In this document: piece after piece, positions 1 through 6,150 of the stretch
Position numbering within the stretch: the first letter of the stretch is position 1
Layout of the letters: each line of letters opens with the position of its first letter
DNA from: a bacterium
Lineage (GTDB): Bacteria; Vulcanimicrobiota; Vulcanimicrobiia; Vulcanimicrobiales; Vulcanimicrobiaceae
Reading direction: 5' to 3'
DNA: 10,732 bases
Assembly: GCA_021807065.1 (NCBI GenBank)
Contig: JAKAPO010000052.1
Span: 1 to 10,732, forward strand
Made by a program: the position numbers and the translations under genes
Notes under the pieces: model-generated
Databases searched by the model: none
Seen by the model: the letters and a program-made list of their open reading frames with translations, nothing else
What the model was told of the DNA's origin: nothing

Positions 1-400
1 TCACGGCATGGTAGGTGAAGAGCCAATCGGCGGCGGTAAGCGGGTAGCCGTCGGACCACTTGACGCCATGACGCAAGTGCACGGTAATCGTCCTCCCGTC
101 TTTGCTAATGCCGCCGTTTTCGTAACTCGGTACTTCGGTCGCAAGGTCAGGGAACAAATTCCCGTTCGCGTCATTGCGTAGGATGAAGGAGAAGAGGAGA
201 CACGAGACTTCGTCGGTTGCCAGATTATGCCCGAACATGAGGTTGAGGCTGTTGGGCTCCTCCGTACTGCCGATGCGTAACACACCGGGTATCGTCCACG
301 GATTATGGCCGCCCGGCGTGGCGGTCGTCGTGCTCATCCGCGTGCACGAGGAGAGCGCGAGCGCTAACAGCAGCGCGGCGAAAACGTGCCTGGCTTTCAT
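1..400 (-). CDS. Peptide-type ABC transporter substrate-binding lipoprotein (SBP_bac_5 family), 5' part
   Basis: The gene starts at the ATG at 400..398 and leaves the window on the left, so only the first 133 residues are seen. Residues 1-19 form a lipoprotein signal peptide: a short basic start, a Leu/Ala-rich core, then the lipobox LSSC with the lipidated Cys at 19. A linker rich in Ser/Thr/Pro follows. The mature domain then begins in SBP_bac_5 style: VLRIGSTEEPNSLN at about 40-53, and HLRHGVKWSDGYPLTAAD at about 108-125, the motif typical of oligopeptide/nickel-type binding proteins. The product should be a membrane-anchored periplasmic or surface protein that captures a peptide or similar solute for an ABC importer. 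It starts 10 bp after the stop of the SIS gene and is probably cotranscribed with it. The family is clear from these motifs; the ligand cannot be told from sequence. Confidence 0.87.
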   Translation of the reverse strand, partial: MKARHVFAALLLALALSSCTRMSTTTATPGGHNPWTIPGVLRIGSTEEPNSLNLMFGHNLATDEVSCLLFSFILRNDANGNLFPDLATEVPSYENGGISKDGRTITVHLRHGVKWSDGYPLTAADWLFTYHAV

Positions 401-410
401 ATCCCGCTTC

Positions 411-1418
411 TTAGGGCGCAGCCGTTCCCAGAACCTTCGATTGGCCGCGCGGCGCGTCGCTATCGACCCCGCGTGCCCGGCCTGCCTGCAAGGCGACTAC
501 CTGGGCGGTGACGAGCCAGGCTAACGTGTTGAACGCTTCGCCGACGACCGGGCCGAGCAGAGGAATGCCTTCGATCGCGCCACCTACCGTATAACAGGAA
601 CTCCCGACGGCGAAGGCGGTGCGGATGGGACGTTCGACGACGCGTCGCGAGACCTCATCGACGATGCCGACGAGCGCGCACGATGCGTCGAGAATTGCCG
701 CGCTTCCATGGCGAAACTCGCCGGCCGAGAATCCTTCGGCGTGGAGGTAGCTTGCCTCTTTCATTTTGAGCGCGGCTTCGTATGCGATCGGTAAACCGTA
801 TCCGGTCCCGACGATGATGATGCTCCGCTGTCTCGCGATCTGGGCGGCGGCGGTACGTACGTCGGCGACGCCCGAACTTTTCAGCCACGCGTCGACGGCG
901 TCGGCCGTTTCGCAAAGCGTCCGCGCGTTACGCGCGCGTTTTGTGCCGAGAAGCTCGGCCGCCCAGAGGAGAATCGCTGCGGTGGACGTGACGCTCTTGC
1001 TGGCAGGCACGGCGACCTCTTTGCCGGCATTCACGTCGATGACCGTCGTAGCGCGATCTCCAAGCTTCGACCGGGCATTGTTGGTCAGCGCGACAAGAAG
1101 CCGCGGTTTCAGAATGTCAAGCGCTTCGAGAAGATCTTCGGACTCGCCGCTCTGCGAGCACGCCACGACGGCCGCCGCCGCGTACGCCGCGTGATCGAGC
1201 GGCGCCTCAGTAGCGGCGAGCGCGTGCGCACGAATACCACGTCTGCGCAATGCAAGCGCACCTAGCAGCGCCATGAAGAGCGAACTTCCGCTCCCGAGCA
1301 GGACTACGTCGCGGCCGCGAATCGCTCCGGCGAGTTGCAGCGCCTTGCCGGATTCGGCGATGCGGCGCCAGACGGCGGGTTGCTCGCGAATCTCTCGTTC
1401 GAAGTGCTGCCCCAGCAT
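411..1418 (-). CDS. Double-SIS sugar-phosphate isomerase/deaminase (GlmS isomerase-domain-like)
   Basis: A 335-residue protein with two SIS domains, at about 30-160 and 195-315. Visible motifs are GSGSS (42-46), SQSGES (88-93), GTGYG (204-208), and a strong match to the GlmS isomerase core around 212-240 (LKMKE, then AEGFSAGEFRHG). Glu221, His237 and Lys328 correspond in alignment to the catalytic Glu, His and C-terminal Lys of the E. coli GlmS isomerase domain. The C-terminus (PRGQSK, 323-328) copies the GlmS PRNLAK tail. The N-terminal glutaminase domain of GlmS is absent, so this is not a glucosamine-6-phosphate synthase. The likely role is a catabolic aminosugar-phosphate deaminase/isomerase (NagB-II or AgaS type), acting in the cytoplasm. 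The ATG at 1418 is the only good start in frame: a TAG stop lies 9 codons upstream, and GGAGG at 1434-1438 gives a rather long spacing. The substrate is inferred, perhaps glucosamine-6-phosphate. The downstream ABC binding protein suggests coupling to uptake. Confidence 0.86.
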   Translation of the reverse strand: MLGQHFEREIREQPAVWRRIAESGKALQLAGAIRGRDVVLLGSGSSLFMALLGALALRRRGIRAHALAATEAPLDHAAYAAAAVVACSQSGESEDLLEALDILKPRLLVALTNNARSKLGDRATTVIDVNAGKEVAVPASKSVTSTAAILLWAAELLGTKRARNARTLCETADAVDAWLKSSGVADVRTAAAQIARQRSIIIVGTGYGLPIAYEAALKMKEASYLHAEGFSAGEFRHGSAAILDASCALVGIVDEVSRRVVERPIRTAFAVGSSCYTVGGAIEGIPLLGPVVGEAFNTLAWLVTAQVVALQAGRARGVDSDAPRGQSKVLGTAAP

Positions 1419-1461
1419 CGATTGCGCGTTTCGCCTCCAAGCATCCTAATGCCCGCGTTTG

Positions 1462-1935
1462 TCAGCGGTTCGTCGGCGATACGACGCGATAGCAACGTCC
1501 CTCGTGATCGTGACGGATCGATTCATGGAGCGTTCGCGCTGCGTGGCGCTCGGAGCCGGTGATAACGCGCCGCTCTTCTTCTGTGTCGTAGCGCGTTGGC
1601 ACGATTGCTGAGTCTCGCTTCGATGCGCGGCGATGCGACCGCGTGGTCGACTTCGTGGCCAGACCGAGAGCAGGCGACTGACGCCCGCCGCCGGTCGTTC
1701 GAAGCGCGCTGTGCGGGTCCCAGGCGATCGCGCCGGTGGCCGGATCGAACGAGTCGTCGTTGGGGTCGTCGATCTTCAGGACGAAATGGCGGCCCCAACA
1801 GTGCTCCAGCCGATCGACAAGCGAGCGTTCGACCGAGTCCCGGCTCAGGTAGGCTTTGGCCGCCTCATACGCGTGTTCGGCCGAGCGCGGAACCACGAGT
1901 GCACCGTGGCGGAGAGAGGGGATTGCGGCGATCAT
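1462..1935 (-). pseudogene. Small zinc-metallopeptidase-like protein (M91/NleD-like), interrupted by two frameshifts
   Basis: The minus-strand frame from the ATG at 1935 reads 157 codons to a TGA at 1462-1464, but its middle is scrambled. Residues 1 to about 93 look like a real domain (AYLSRDSVERSLVDRLE, then NDDSFDPATGAIAWDP, then QSPALGL). At about 1657-1660 the coding sense moves into another frame, which spells GHEVDHAV (HEVDHA at 1640-1657), an HExxH zinc motif directly after PALGL. Near 1590-1615 it returns to the first frame as RYDTEEERRVITGSE and continues to the stop with IRHDHEGRCYRVVSPT. One missing G near 1658 and a missing CG (or one extra base) near 1600 would restore a continuous protein. 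The order HExxH, then EE-R-I-G, then IR-H-G-Y resembles M91/NleD-type effector and toxin peptidases; that assignment is from memory of the family. Either the gene is dead or the assembly has two indel errors. AGCAGG just before the ATG is a plausible ribosome site. Confidence 0.6.
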
Positions 1936-1991
1936 CCTGCTCTTCTATCGCGCGCGATGGGCAGTGACAATCCCTTGACGGCGGATGGTAC

Positions 1992-2036
1992 GCTTCTAGG
2001 AGCCTGTAGGCAATAACCCTATAGGCTCCTAGAAGC
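1992..2036. repeat. Strong 19-bp-arm inverted repeat (hairpin)
   Basis: Arm 1992-2010 (gcttctaggagcctgtagg) and arm 2018-2036 (cctataggctcctagaagc) are complementary over 19 bp. There is one G/T wobble position, and the loop is 7 nt (caataac). It lies 57 bp upstream of the frameshifted peptidase gene on the minus strand. Neither strand has a T-run after the stem, so a standard intrinsic terminator is not supported. It could be a dispersed palindrome, a protein-binding site or a hairpin in a leader RNA. Confidence 0.8.
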
Positions 2037-2290
2037 TCGACTGCGCCTCGCGCGCACCGCGCAAGGTGCCGAACCTACAGCGATTCCTTCGGGAGCATCA
2101 GCTCCGGATACGACGGCGTGAGCAATGGCTCACCAGGCCGGCGCCCGGGCCGCACCCACCTGCGAGAGCAGGTTCGTGACCTCACGCGGCAGACGGTCGC
2201 GCGGTCGAGCGTAAATGCCATCGCGAACCCTTCAACTGCGCCGCGACGCAGCGCGCTCAAGACCGGCTTGGCGTCGAGGGAAGCCCACTT

Positions 2291-2341
2291 TGTCATCCCG
2301 AGCGAGCGGACGTGAGAGCGTGCGCGACGTCGAGGGAGGCG
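2291..2341 (+). repeat. CATCCCGAGC-type dispersed repeat, copy A
   Basis: The sequence begins tgtcatcccgagcgagcg and ends gcgacgtcgagggaggcg. The same two ends, in opposite orientation, occur at 5981-6033 between upp and the deaminase gene. The middle differs (about 15 nt of GC-rich, partly palindromic sequence). The conserved ends with a variable middle mark a dispersed intergenic repeat and not a coding sequence. Confidence 0.78.
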
Positions 2342-2351
2342 TATGATAGCC

Positions 2352-3053
2352 TTAGCTCACCGAGGACCCGCTACGGAGCGCAATAGCCGTCCGCATCTCG
2401 GCTATTGTCGCATCGCCGGCGTGACGGTCGAGGACGAGAAATCCGCGAAATGCGGCGAAGGCTTCGATGCGATCGTTTCCCGGCGGGCGAGCCGCCTCAC
2501 AGAAGAGCAAGACGGTGTGCGGAACGAGTGCGCAAGGATCGGTGGCGGCATCGAGTAAGCCGGGCTGGACTGCGAAGCGCAGCCAAGCGGAGTCCGCCTC
2601 CTTCACGACGCGTTTGCAATCGTGCTCGGTCGCCGCATACGTTTCTGGAGCGTTGCGCACCGCGATCGTCACGTTCGCGCCTTTTGCCAGCGCCGACGCG
2701 CGACCGATCGCCTCGATCTGTTCGCTCCAAGACAGATCGGTTTCGCGGCCGAGCCGTGCGGTCAACAGTGGCGCGCCGAGGCGCCACGTGCGTTCGAGCG
2801 CCGCCGCCATGGCGTCCGCGTCGCCGAAGAAGAACGTATCGTCGGCAAAGGCGGCGACGCTTAGACCGAGATCGGTCGTCATCTTCTTTATTTGGGCGAG
2901 GTAGTCGTTATCGAGGCGAGGAAAATGCCGGACGTCGAGAACGACGCCGTCGCAGGCAAGTTCTCTGGCGCATGCGTCGACGAACTCGAGTTGGGTGAGA
3001 TCGCCGCGTTCGAAGGCACGGCCGAACACGCTGCTCGCGCATGCCAGTCTCAT
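2352..3053 (-). CDS. Sugar phosphate isomerase/epimerase-like TIM-barrel protein, apparently missing metal ligands
   Basis: A 233-residue protein when started at the ATG at 3053 (MRLACASSVFGRAF). A longer in-frame start at 3104 would run past the rpiB start and adds an unlikely N-terminus, so I prefer 3053. The alternation of short hydrophobic strands and helices fits the AP-endonuclease-2/xylose-isomerase-like barrel: GVVLDVRHFP (36-45), LGLSVAAFA (62-70), LGAPLLTARLG (92-102), NVTIAVRNAP (127-136), HTVLLFCEA (179-187), FRGFLVLDRHAGD (202-214). In active members the strand corresponding to 127-136 usually carries a metal-binding Glu (ALENH-like); here it reads AVRNAP. The strand at 158-164 (LRFAVQPG) also lacks the usual acidic residue. 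The fold is therefore supported but metal-dependent isomerase activity is doubtful. It is transcribed divergently from rpiB, with 38 bp between the two starts, which suggests shared regulation and a carbohydrate role. Confidence 0.66.
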   Translation of the reverse strand: MRLACASSVFGRAFERGDLTQLEFVDACARELACDGVVLDVRHFPRLDNDYLAQIKKMTTDLGLSVAAFADDTFFFGDADAMAAALERTWRLGAPLLTARLGRETDLSWSEQIEAIGRASALAKGANVTIAVRNAPETYAATEHDCKRVVKEADSAWLRFAVQPGLLDAATDPCALVPHTVLLFCEAARPPGNDRIEAFAAFRGFLVLDRHAGDATIAEMRTAIALRSGSSVS

Positions 3054-3091
3054 GCATCCGTCATTTGCACTCGCGCAACAGGAGCCCTTGA

Positions 3092-3616
3092 ATGAAGATC
3101 GCACTCGGCGCAGACCACGCGGGATTCGAGGACAAGGACCGCATCGCGCGCATGTTGCGCGCCGAGGGCCACGAGATTCTCGATTTCGGAACGCACGACG
3201 CGACGCCGGTCGACTATCCGCAGTACGGCTACGCCGTTGGCGAAGCGGTCGCGAGCGGTCAAGCGGAACGCGGGATCGTCGTCTGCGGATCGAGCTTGGG
3301 GATCGCGATGGCCGCGAACAAAGTGTCCGGCGTGCGCTGTGCTCCGGTTATGGAGCCCTACTCAGCCGAGCTGGCGCGGCGCCACAACGACGCAAACGTG
3401 CTCGCGCTCTCGCAGCGGCTCACCGGTTGGGAGATGACGAAGCGCCTCGTGCGCGTCTTCCTGGAGACGCCGTTCGACGGCGGCCGCCACGCGCACCGTG
3501 TCGCGCAGCTTTTCGAATTCGACGACGCACAGCGCAGCCGAACGCTGCGCGCGATCGAAACCGGGGCGGTAAGCGACGCCCTCACGCCGAAAGAACTGCT
3601 GGGAGCCTCTGATTGA
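3092..3616 (+). CDS. rpiB: Ribose-5-phosphate isomerase B
   Basis: A 174-residue RpiB/LacAB-family enzyme that interconverts ribulose-5-phosphate and ribose-5-phosphate in the non-oxidative pentose phosphate pathway (cytoplasm). The start is ATG 3092, with GGAG at 3081-3084 (7-nt spacing). Residues numbered as in E. coli RpiB are conserved: Asp8-His9 (ADHAG), the base Cys65 in VVCGSSLGIAMAANK, His98 in RRHNDANVLALS, and Arg132/Arg136 in GGRHAHR. The phosphate/anion loop reads C-G-S-S-L-G where the E. coli enzyme has C-G-T-G-I-G, a mild variation seen among relatives. The protein is about 25 residues longer than E. coli RpiB, with an Arg/Glu-rich C-terminal helix. Its TGA stop (3614-3616) lies inside the left terminal repeat of the foldback element. 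rpiB followed by glyA and upp is a common order in Firmicutes. Confidence 0.95.
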   Translation: MKIALGADHAGFEDKDRIARMLRAEGHEILDFGTHDATPVDYPQYGYAVGEAVASGQAERGIVVCGSSLGIAMAANKVSGVRCAPVMEPYSAELARRHNDANVLALSQRLTGWEMTKRLVRVFLETPFDGGRHAHRVAQLFEFDDAQRSRTLRAIETGAVSDALTPKELLGASD

Positions 3617-3878
3617 TCCCATGTACCCATCGTTTGTCGCCCCGAGGGTTCGGATGCTAGGAGACCGCGAGGAAGCATACCCTCAGCGGTCTGTGACCGA
3701 GCGGGCGACAACGCAGACGGGCCCTCGGGGCGCAAACCCGAAGGGCAACGGCGTGTTCGCGGCATCTCATTGTCGCTGCGTCGGTCACAGACGCCTTCGA
3801 GTATGCTCCCTCCTCGCTCCTCGATCTGCGGCGAACACGCCCGTTGCGCTGGGTGCAGCGGATCAATCAGAGGCTCCC
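3601..3878. repeat. 278-bp foldback / MITE-like element with perfect 19-bp terminal inverted repeats
   Basis: The ends are gggagcctctgattgatcc (3601-3619) and its exact reverse complement (3860-3878). Inside, further arms pair: gcgaggaagcatac...tctgtgaccga...gcgacaa (3667-3711) with 3770-3816 on the other side; 3745-3766 (caacggcgtgttcgcggcat region) with 3823-3847; and cgccccgaggg (3638-3648) with ccctcggggcg (3722-3732). A local stem 3721-3746 (gccctcgggg...cccgaagggc) is also possible. The sequence reads open in some frames, but only as Arg/Ser-rich translation of the repeat. There is no transposase and no clear target-site duplication. Candidate explanations are a non-autonomous mobile element, a BIME-like composite palindrome or a structured leader RNA of glyA. 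Confidence 0.75.
3869..3873 (+). promoter_or_regulatory. Likely glyA Shine-Dalgarno (AGAGG), inside the right terminal repeat
   Basis: AGAGG at 3869-3873 lies 10 nt before the ATG at 3884 and 7 nt before the GTG at 3881. It is part of the right terminal inverted repeat, so pairing with the left repeat at 3601-3619 would sequester it. Confidence 0.5.
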
Positions 3879-3883
3879 TCGTG

Positions 3884-5131
3884 ATGGAGATCGTCGCCGG
3901 CAGCCGTCTAGAAACAGTCGATCCCGAAGTCTACGCAGCGATAGCCGACGAGGAGCGCAGACAGCGCGAGAATCTCGAGCTCATCGCATCGGAGAACTAC
4001 GCGAGCCGCGCCGTGCGCGAAGCGATGGGCTGCGTGATGACCAACAAGTATGCCGAAGGATATCCCGGAAAGCGGTATTACGGCGGCTGCGAGTTCGTCG
4101 ACGTCGCCGAGACGCTCGCACTCGATCGCTTGAAACGTCTCTTCGGCGCCGATCACGCCAACGCGCAACCGCATGCCGGCGCACAAGCGAACATGGCGGT
4201 CTTCATGGCGCATCTGCAGCCGGGAGATTCGGTACTCGGGATGTCGCTCGCGCACGGCGGCCACCTCACCCACGGAACGAAGGTGAGTTTTTCGGGCAAG
4301 CTCTATAACGCGCTCGCCTACGGCGTACGCCGCGATACCGAACTGGTGGATTTCGACGAAGTCCGCGCGCTCGCGCGCGAGCACGAGCCGAAGATGATCA
4401 TTGCGGGCGCCAGCGCCTATCCGCGCACGCTCGACTTCGCGCCATTTCGCGAGATCGCCGACGAGATCGGCGCGACGCTGCTCGTCGACATGGCGCACAT
4501 CGCCGGATTCGTCGCCGTCGGCCTGCATCCGTCGCCGATTCCGCTCGCCGATTTCGTCACGTCGACCACGCACAAGACGATGCGCGGGCCGCGTGGCGGC
4601 TTCATTCTCTGTAAGGAGCGATGGGCGCAGGCGATCGACAAGAGCGTCTTTCCCGGGATTCAAGGCGGACCGCTGATGCACGCGATCGCCGCCAAAGCGG
4701 TCGCGTTCGGCGAGGCGCTCGCTCCGGATTTCAAACAGTACCAGCAGCACGTGCTCGATAACGCGCGGGCGATGGCACAGGAATTCGTGCGCGCTGGCTA
4801 CCGGCTCGTCGCCGGCGGCACCGACACGCATCTGATGCTCGTGGACGTCTCGGTCAAAGGTCTCACCGGCAAGGCCGTCGAGGCCTACCTCGACGAGATC
4901 GGCATCACCGTCAACAAGAACGCAATCCCGTTCGATCAGCAGAAGCCGACGGTCGCGAGCGGTATCCGCCTCGGTACCCCGGCCATCACCACGCGGGGCT
5001 TCGATATCGACGAATGCCGCGAAATCGCCCGCATCATCTGCGAGGGTCTCGCCGATGTCGGCGACCGCGCGAAAATCTCACCACTTCACGACCGCGTTCG
5101 CGAGCTGACGTCGAGACACGATGTCCCGTAG
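3884..5131 (+). CDS. glyA: Serine hydroxymethyltransferase
   Basis: A 415-residue, PLP-dependent enzyme that converts serine and tetrahydrofolate to glycine and 5,10-methylene-THF, the main source of one-carbon units. The length matches the family. The PLP lysine is Lys231 in TSTTHKTMRGPRGG; Asp202 and His205 (DMAHIAGF) contact the cofactor; Arg363 in SGIRLGTPAIT binds the substrate carboxylate. The folate/dimer motif ENLELIASEN lies at about 29-38, and YPGKRYYGG at 60-68. I chose ATG 3884 (MEIVAGSRLE). The adjacent GTG at 3881 is a possible start one codon earlier. The reading frame stays open back to 3770, but that part is translation of the foldback element. The next gene, upp, begins 171 bp downstream on the same strand. 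Confidence 0.96.
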   Translation: MEIVAGSRLETVDPEVYAAIADEERRQRENLELIASENYASRAVREAMGCVMTNKYAEGYPGKRYYGGCEFVDVAETLALDRLKRLFGADHANAQPHAGAQANMAVFMAHLQPGDSVLGMSLAHGGHLTHGTKVSFSGKLYNALAYGVRRDTELVDFDEVRALAREHEPKMIIAGASAYPRTLDFAPFREIADEIGATLLVDMAHIAGFVAVGLHPSPIPLADFVTSTTHKTMRGPRGGFILCKERWAQAIDKSVFPGIQGGPLMHAIAAKAVAFGEALAPDFKQYQQHVLDNARAMAQEFVRAGYRLVAGGTDTHLMLVDVSVKGLTGKAVEAYLDEIGITVNKNAIPFDQQKPTVASGIRLGTPAITTRGFDIDECREIARIICEGLADVGDRAKISPLHDRVRELTSRHDVP

Positions 5132-5302
5132 CGCAATTCTCATACGATTCGATGTCGCGCAATGTGAACGTATGCGGTAGCCGGTGATCGACGACATCGA
5201 GGACCAGCGTTTCCACGTAACGGGGGCGCTTCAACCTCCGCTCTTTGAACGAGTTCCCGCAGCTTTGGCAGGCCGGCAGCGAATTCCGCGAAAGAAGAGG
5301 GC
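5132..5302. other. 171-bp glyA-upp intergenic region
   Basis: No promoter, terminator or RNA gene can be named. The minus strand is open across the whole interval and beyond (5444 to 5034). Its part opposite this gap reads in a rather protein-like way (CQSCGNSFKERRLKRP, then VLDVVDHRLPHTFTLRDIE). No start or ribosome site is convincing, and the frame runs antisense into both neighbours, so I do not call a gene. AAAGAAGAGG at 5291-5300 supplies the upp ribosome site. Confidence 0.4.
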
Positions 5303-5971
5303 GTGGCAGTCGACTCGCACCTCGTCGTCCTCGATCATCCCGCGGTTGCCGACCGTCTCGCGCGCATCCGCGACAAAGAGACGCCGATGGCGGTCTTTCG
5401 AGAGCTGGTCGTGCAGGTCGGAACGTTTCTCGCCTACGAGGCAACGCGCAATTTGCCGATGCGCGACGAGCGGGTGGAGACGCCGCTCACTGATACCGCC
5501 GTCAAGCGTATTGTGGCGCGGCCGGTGGTCGCACCAATCCTGCGAGCGGGATTGGGGTTACTGCCGGGTTTTCTGCAAGTCGTCGACGACGCGATCGTCG
5601 CCCACCTAGGTTTCTATCGCGACCCGCAGTCGCTTCGGGCCGTACCATACTACGCGAACGTACCGCCCGATCTCGGCGACCGTCGCGTCTTTCTGCTCGA
5701 TCCGATGCTTGCGACCGGAAACTCCGGTGTCGCCGCGCTGGACGAACTGGCGGAGCGCGGCGCGCGCGACATCACGTTCATCTGCCTCATCGCTGCTCCC
5801 GAAGGTATCCGCAACGTGCGCGGCGCGCATCCGCACGTGCGCGTCGTCACCTGTGCGGTCGATCGGGGATTGAACGATCACGGGTATATCGTCCCCGGAC
5901 TCGGCGACGCCGGCGATCGCATGTTCGGGAGCTTGACGTCGGTGCCGGCTGCGGTGCGCTCCAAGGCATGA
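5303..5971 (+). CDS. upp: Uracil phosphoribosyltransferase
   Basis: A 222-residue type I PRTase that makes UMP from uracil and PRPP (pyrimidine salvage, cytoplasm). The start is GTG 5303, preceded by GAAGAGG. Diagnostic motifs are RAGLG (81-85), the PRPP loop DPMLATGNS (133-141, usually DPMLATGGS), AAPEG (164-168), and the uracil-binding GYIVPGLGDAGDRMFG (194-209). The length is slightly above the E. coli enzyme (208 residues) because of a few extra residues at both ends. It sits between glyA and the dCMP deaminase. In Bacillus and Clostridia upp also lies just upstream of the atp operon, so the context supports orthology. Confidence 0.95.
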   Translation: MAVDSHLVVLDHPAVADRLARIRDKETPMAVFRELVVQVGTFLAYEATRNLPMRDERVETPLTDTAVKRIVARPVVAPILRAGLGLLPGFLQVVDDAIVAHLGFYRDPQSLRAVPYYANVPPDLGDRRVFLLDPMLATGNSGVAALDELAERGARDITFICLIAAPEGIRNVRGAHPHVRVVTCAVDRGLNDHGYIVPGLGDAGDRMFGSLTSVPAAVRSKA

Positions 5972-5980
5972 GCCTTGAGG

Positions 5981-6033
5981 CGCCTCCCTCGACGTCGCTC
6001 ACTGCTCGCGCAGTTCGCTCGCTCGGGATGACA
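5981..6033 (-). repeat. CATCCCGAGC-type dispersed repeat, copy B
   Basis: On the minus strand it reads tgtcatcccgagcgagcg, a variable middle, then gcgacgtcgagggaggcg. This matches copy A at 2291-2341 at both ends. It begins 9 bp after the upp stop codon. Confidence 0.78.
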
Positions 6034-6040
6034 AGGGTTC

Positions 6041-6150
6041 CGCCCTTGAGCTCGCTCGGAATGATAAAACGGAAAGCCCGCGCGAAGCGCGGCCAACATT
6101 TCTGCGGGCGCGAGCCCGGTGCGCTTCCCCCGACAAGCTCGGGATGACAG
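6041..6150 (-). repeat. Degenerate CATCCCGAGC-type repeat copies C and D with GC-rich hairpin between
   Basis: Copy C on the minus strand reads tatcattccgagcgagctc (about 6048-6066), a diverged form of the repeat head. Copy D at 6124-6150 reads ctgtcatcccgagcttgtcg on the minus strand. Between them, ccgcgc-gaa-gcgcgg (6078-6092) forms a short perfect stem-loop. With copy B the whole upp-deaminase gap is built from this repeat family. The ATG of the deaminase gene (6144) falls within copy D. Confidence 0.65.

Larger units (their letters stand above)
1936..2351. other. 416-bp gap with no convincing gene: hairpin plus dispersed repeat
   Basis: This interval separates two minus-strand genes. It contains the hairpin at 1992-2036 and a CATCCCGAGC-type repeat at 2291-2341, both listed separately. 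A 73-codon minus-strand frame (2296 to 2075) exists, but its ATG is part of the repeat (GGGATGACAAAG) and the C-terminal half is Arg-rich with no recognisable motif. A second minus frame ends with a more protein-like stretch (RLPREVTNLLSQVGAA) near 2190-2150. This could be the remains of a decayed gene. I do not call a gene here. Confidence 0.5.

Noticed and set aside
1992..2036. Intrinsic terminator
   Set aside because: The stem is strong, but no T-run follows on either strand.
2075..2296. 73-codon minus-strand gene candidate
   Set aside because: Its ATG belongs to the dispersed repeat, there is no ribosome site, and the second half is Arg-rich without recognisable domains.
3770..3883. N-terminal extension of GlyA by 38 codons
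   Set aside because: The added residues are translation of the foldback element and have no counterpart in serine hydroxymethyltransferases; GTG 3881/ATG 3884 has a ribosome site.
3601..3883. Known riboswitch (for example glycine or THF) upstream of glyA
   Set aside because: I could not find the conserved core of a known class; the structure is dominated by long inverted repeats.
3621..3884. Possible small gene inside the rpiB-glyA gap
   Set aside because: Both strands give similar Arg/Ser-rich peptides because of the inverted repeats; there is no start context or motif.
3908..4831. 307-codon minus-strand open frame
   Set aside because: It lies entirely opposite glyA; the length is due to GC-rich codon bias in the real gene, and the translation has no family motif.
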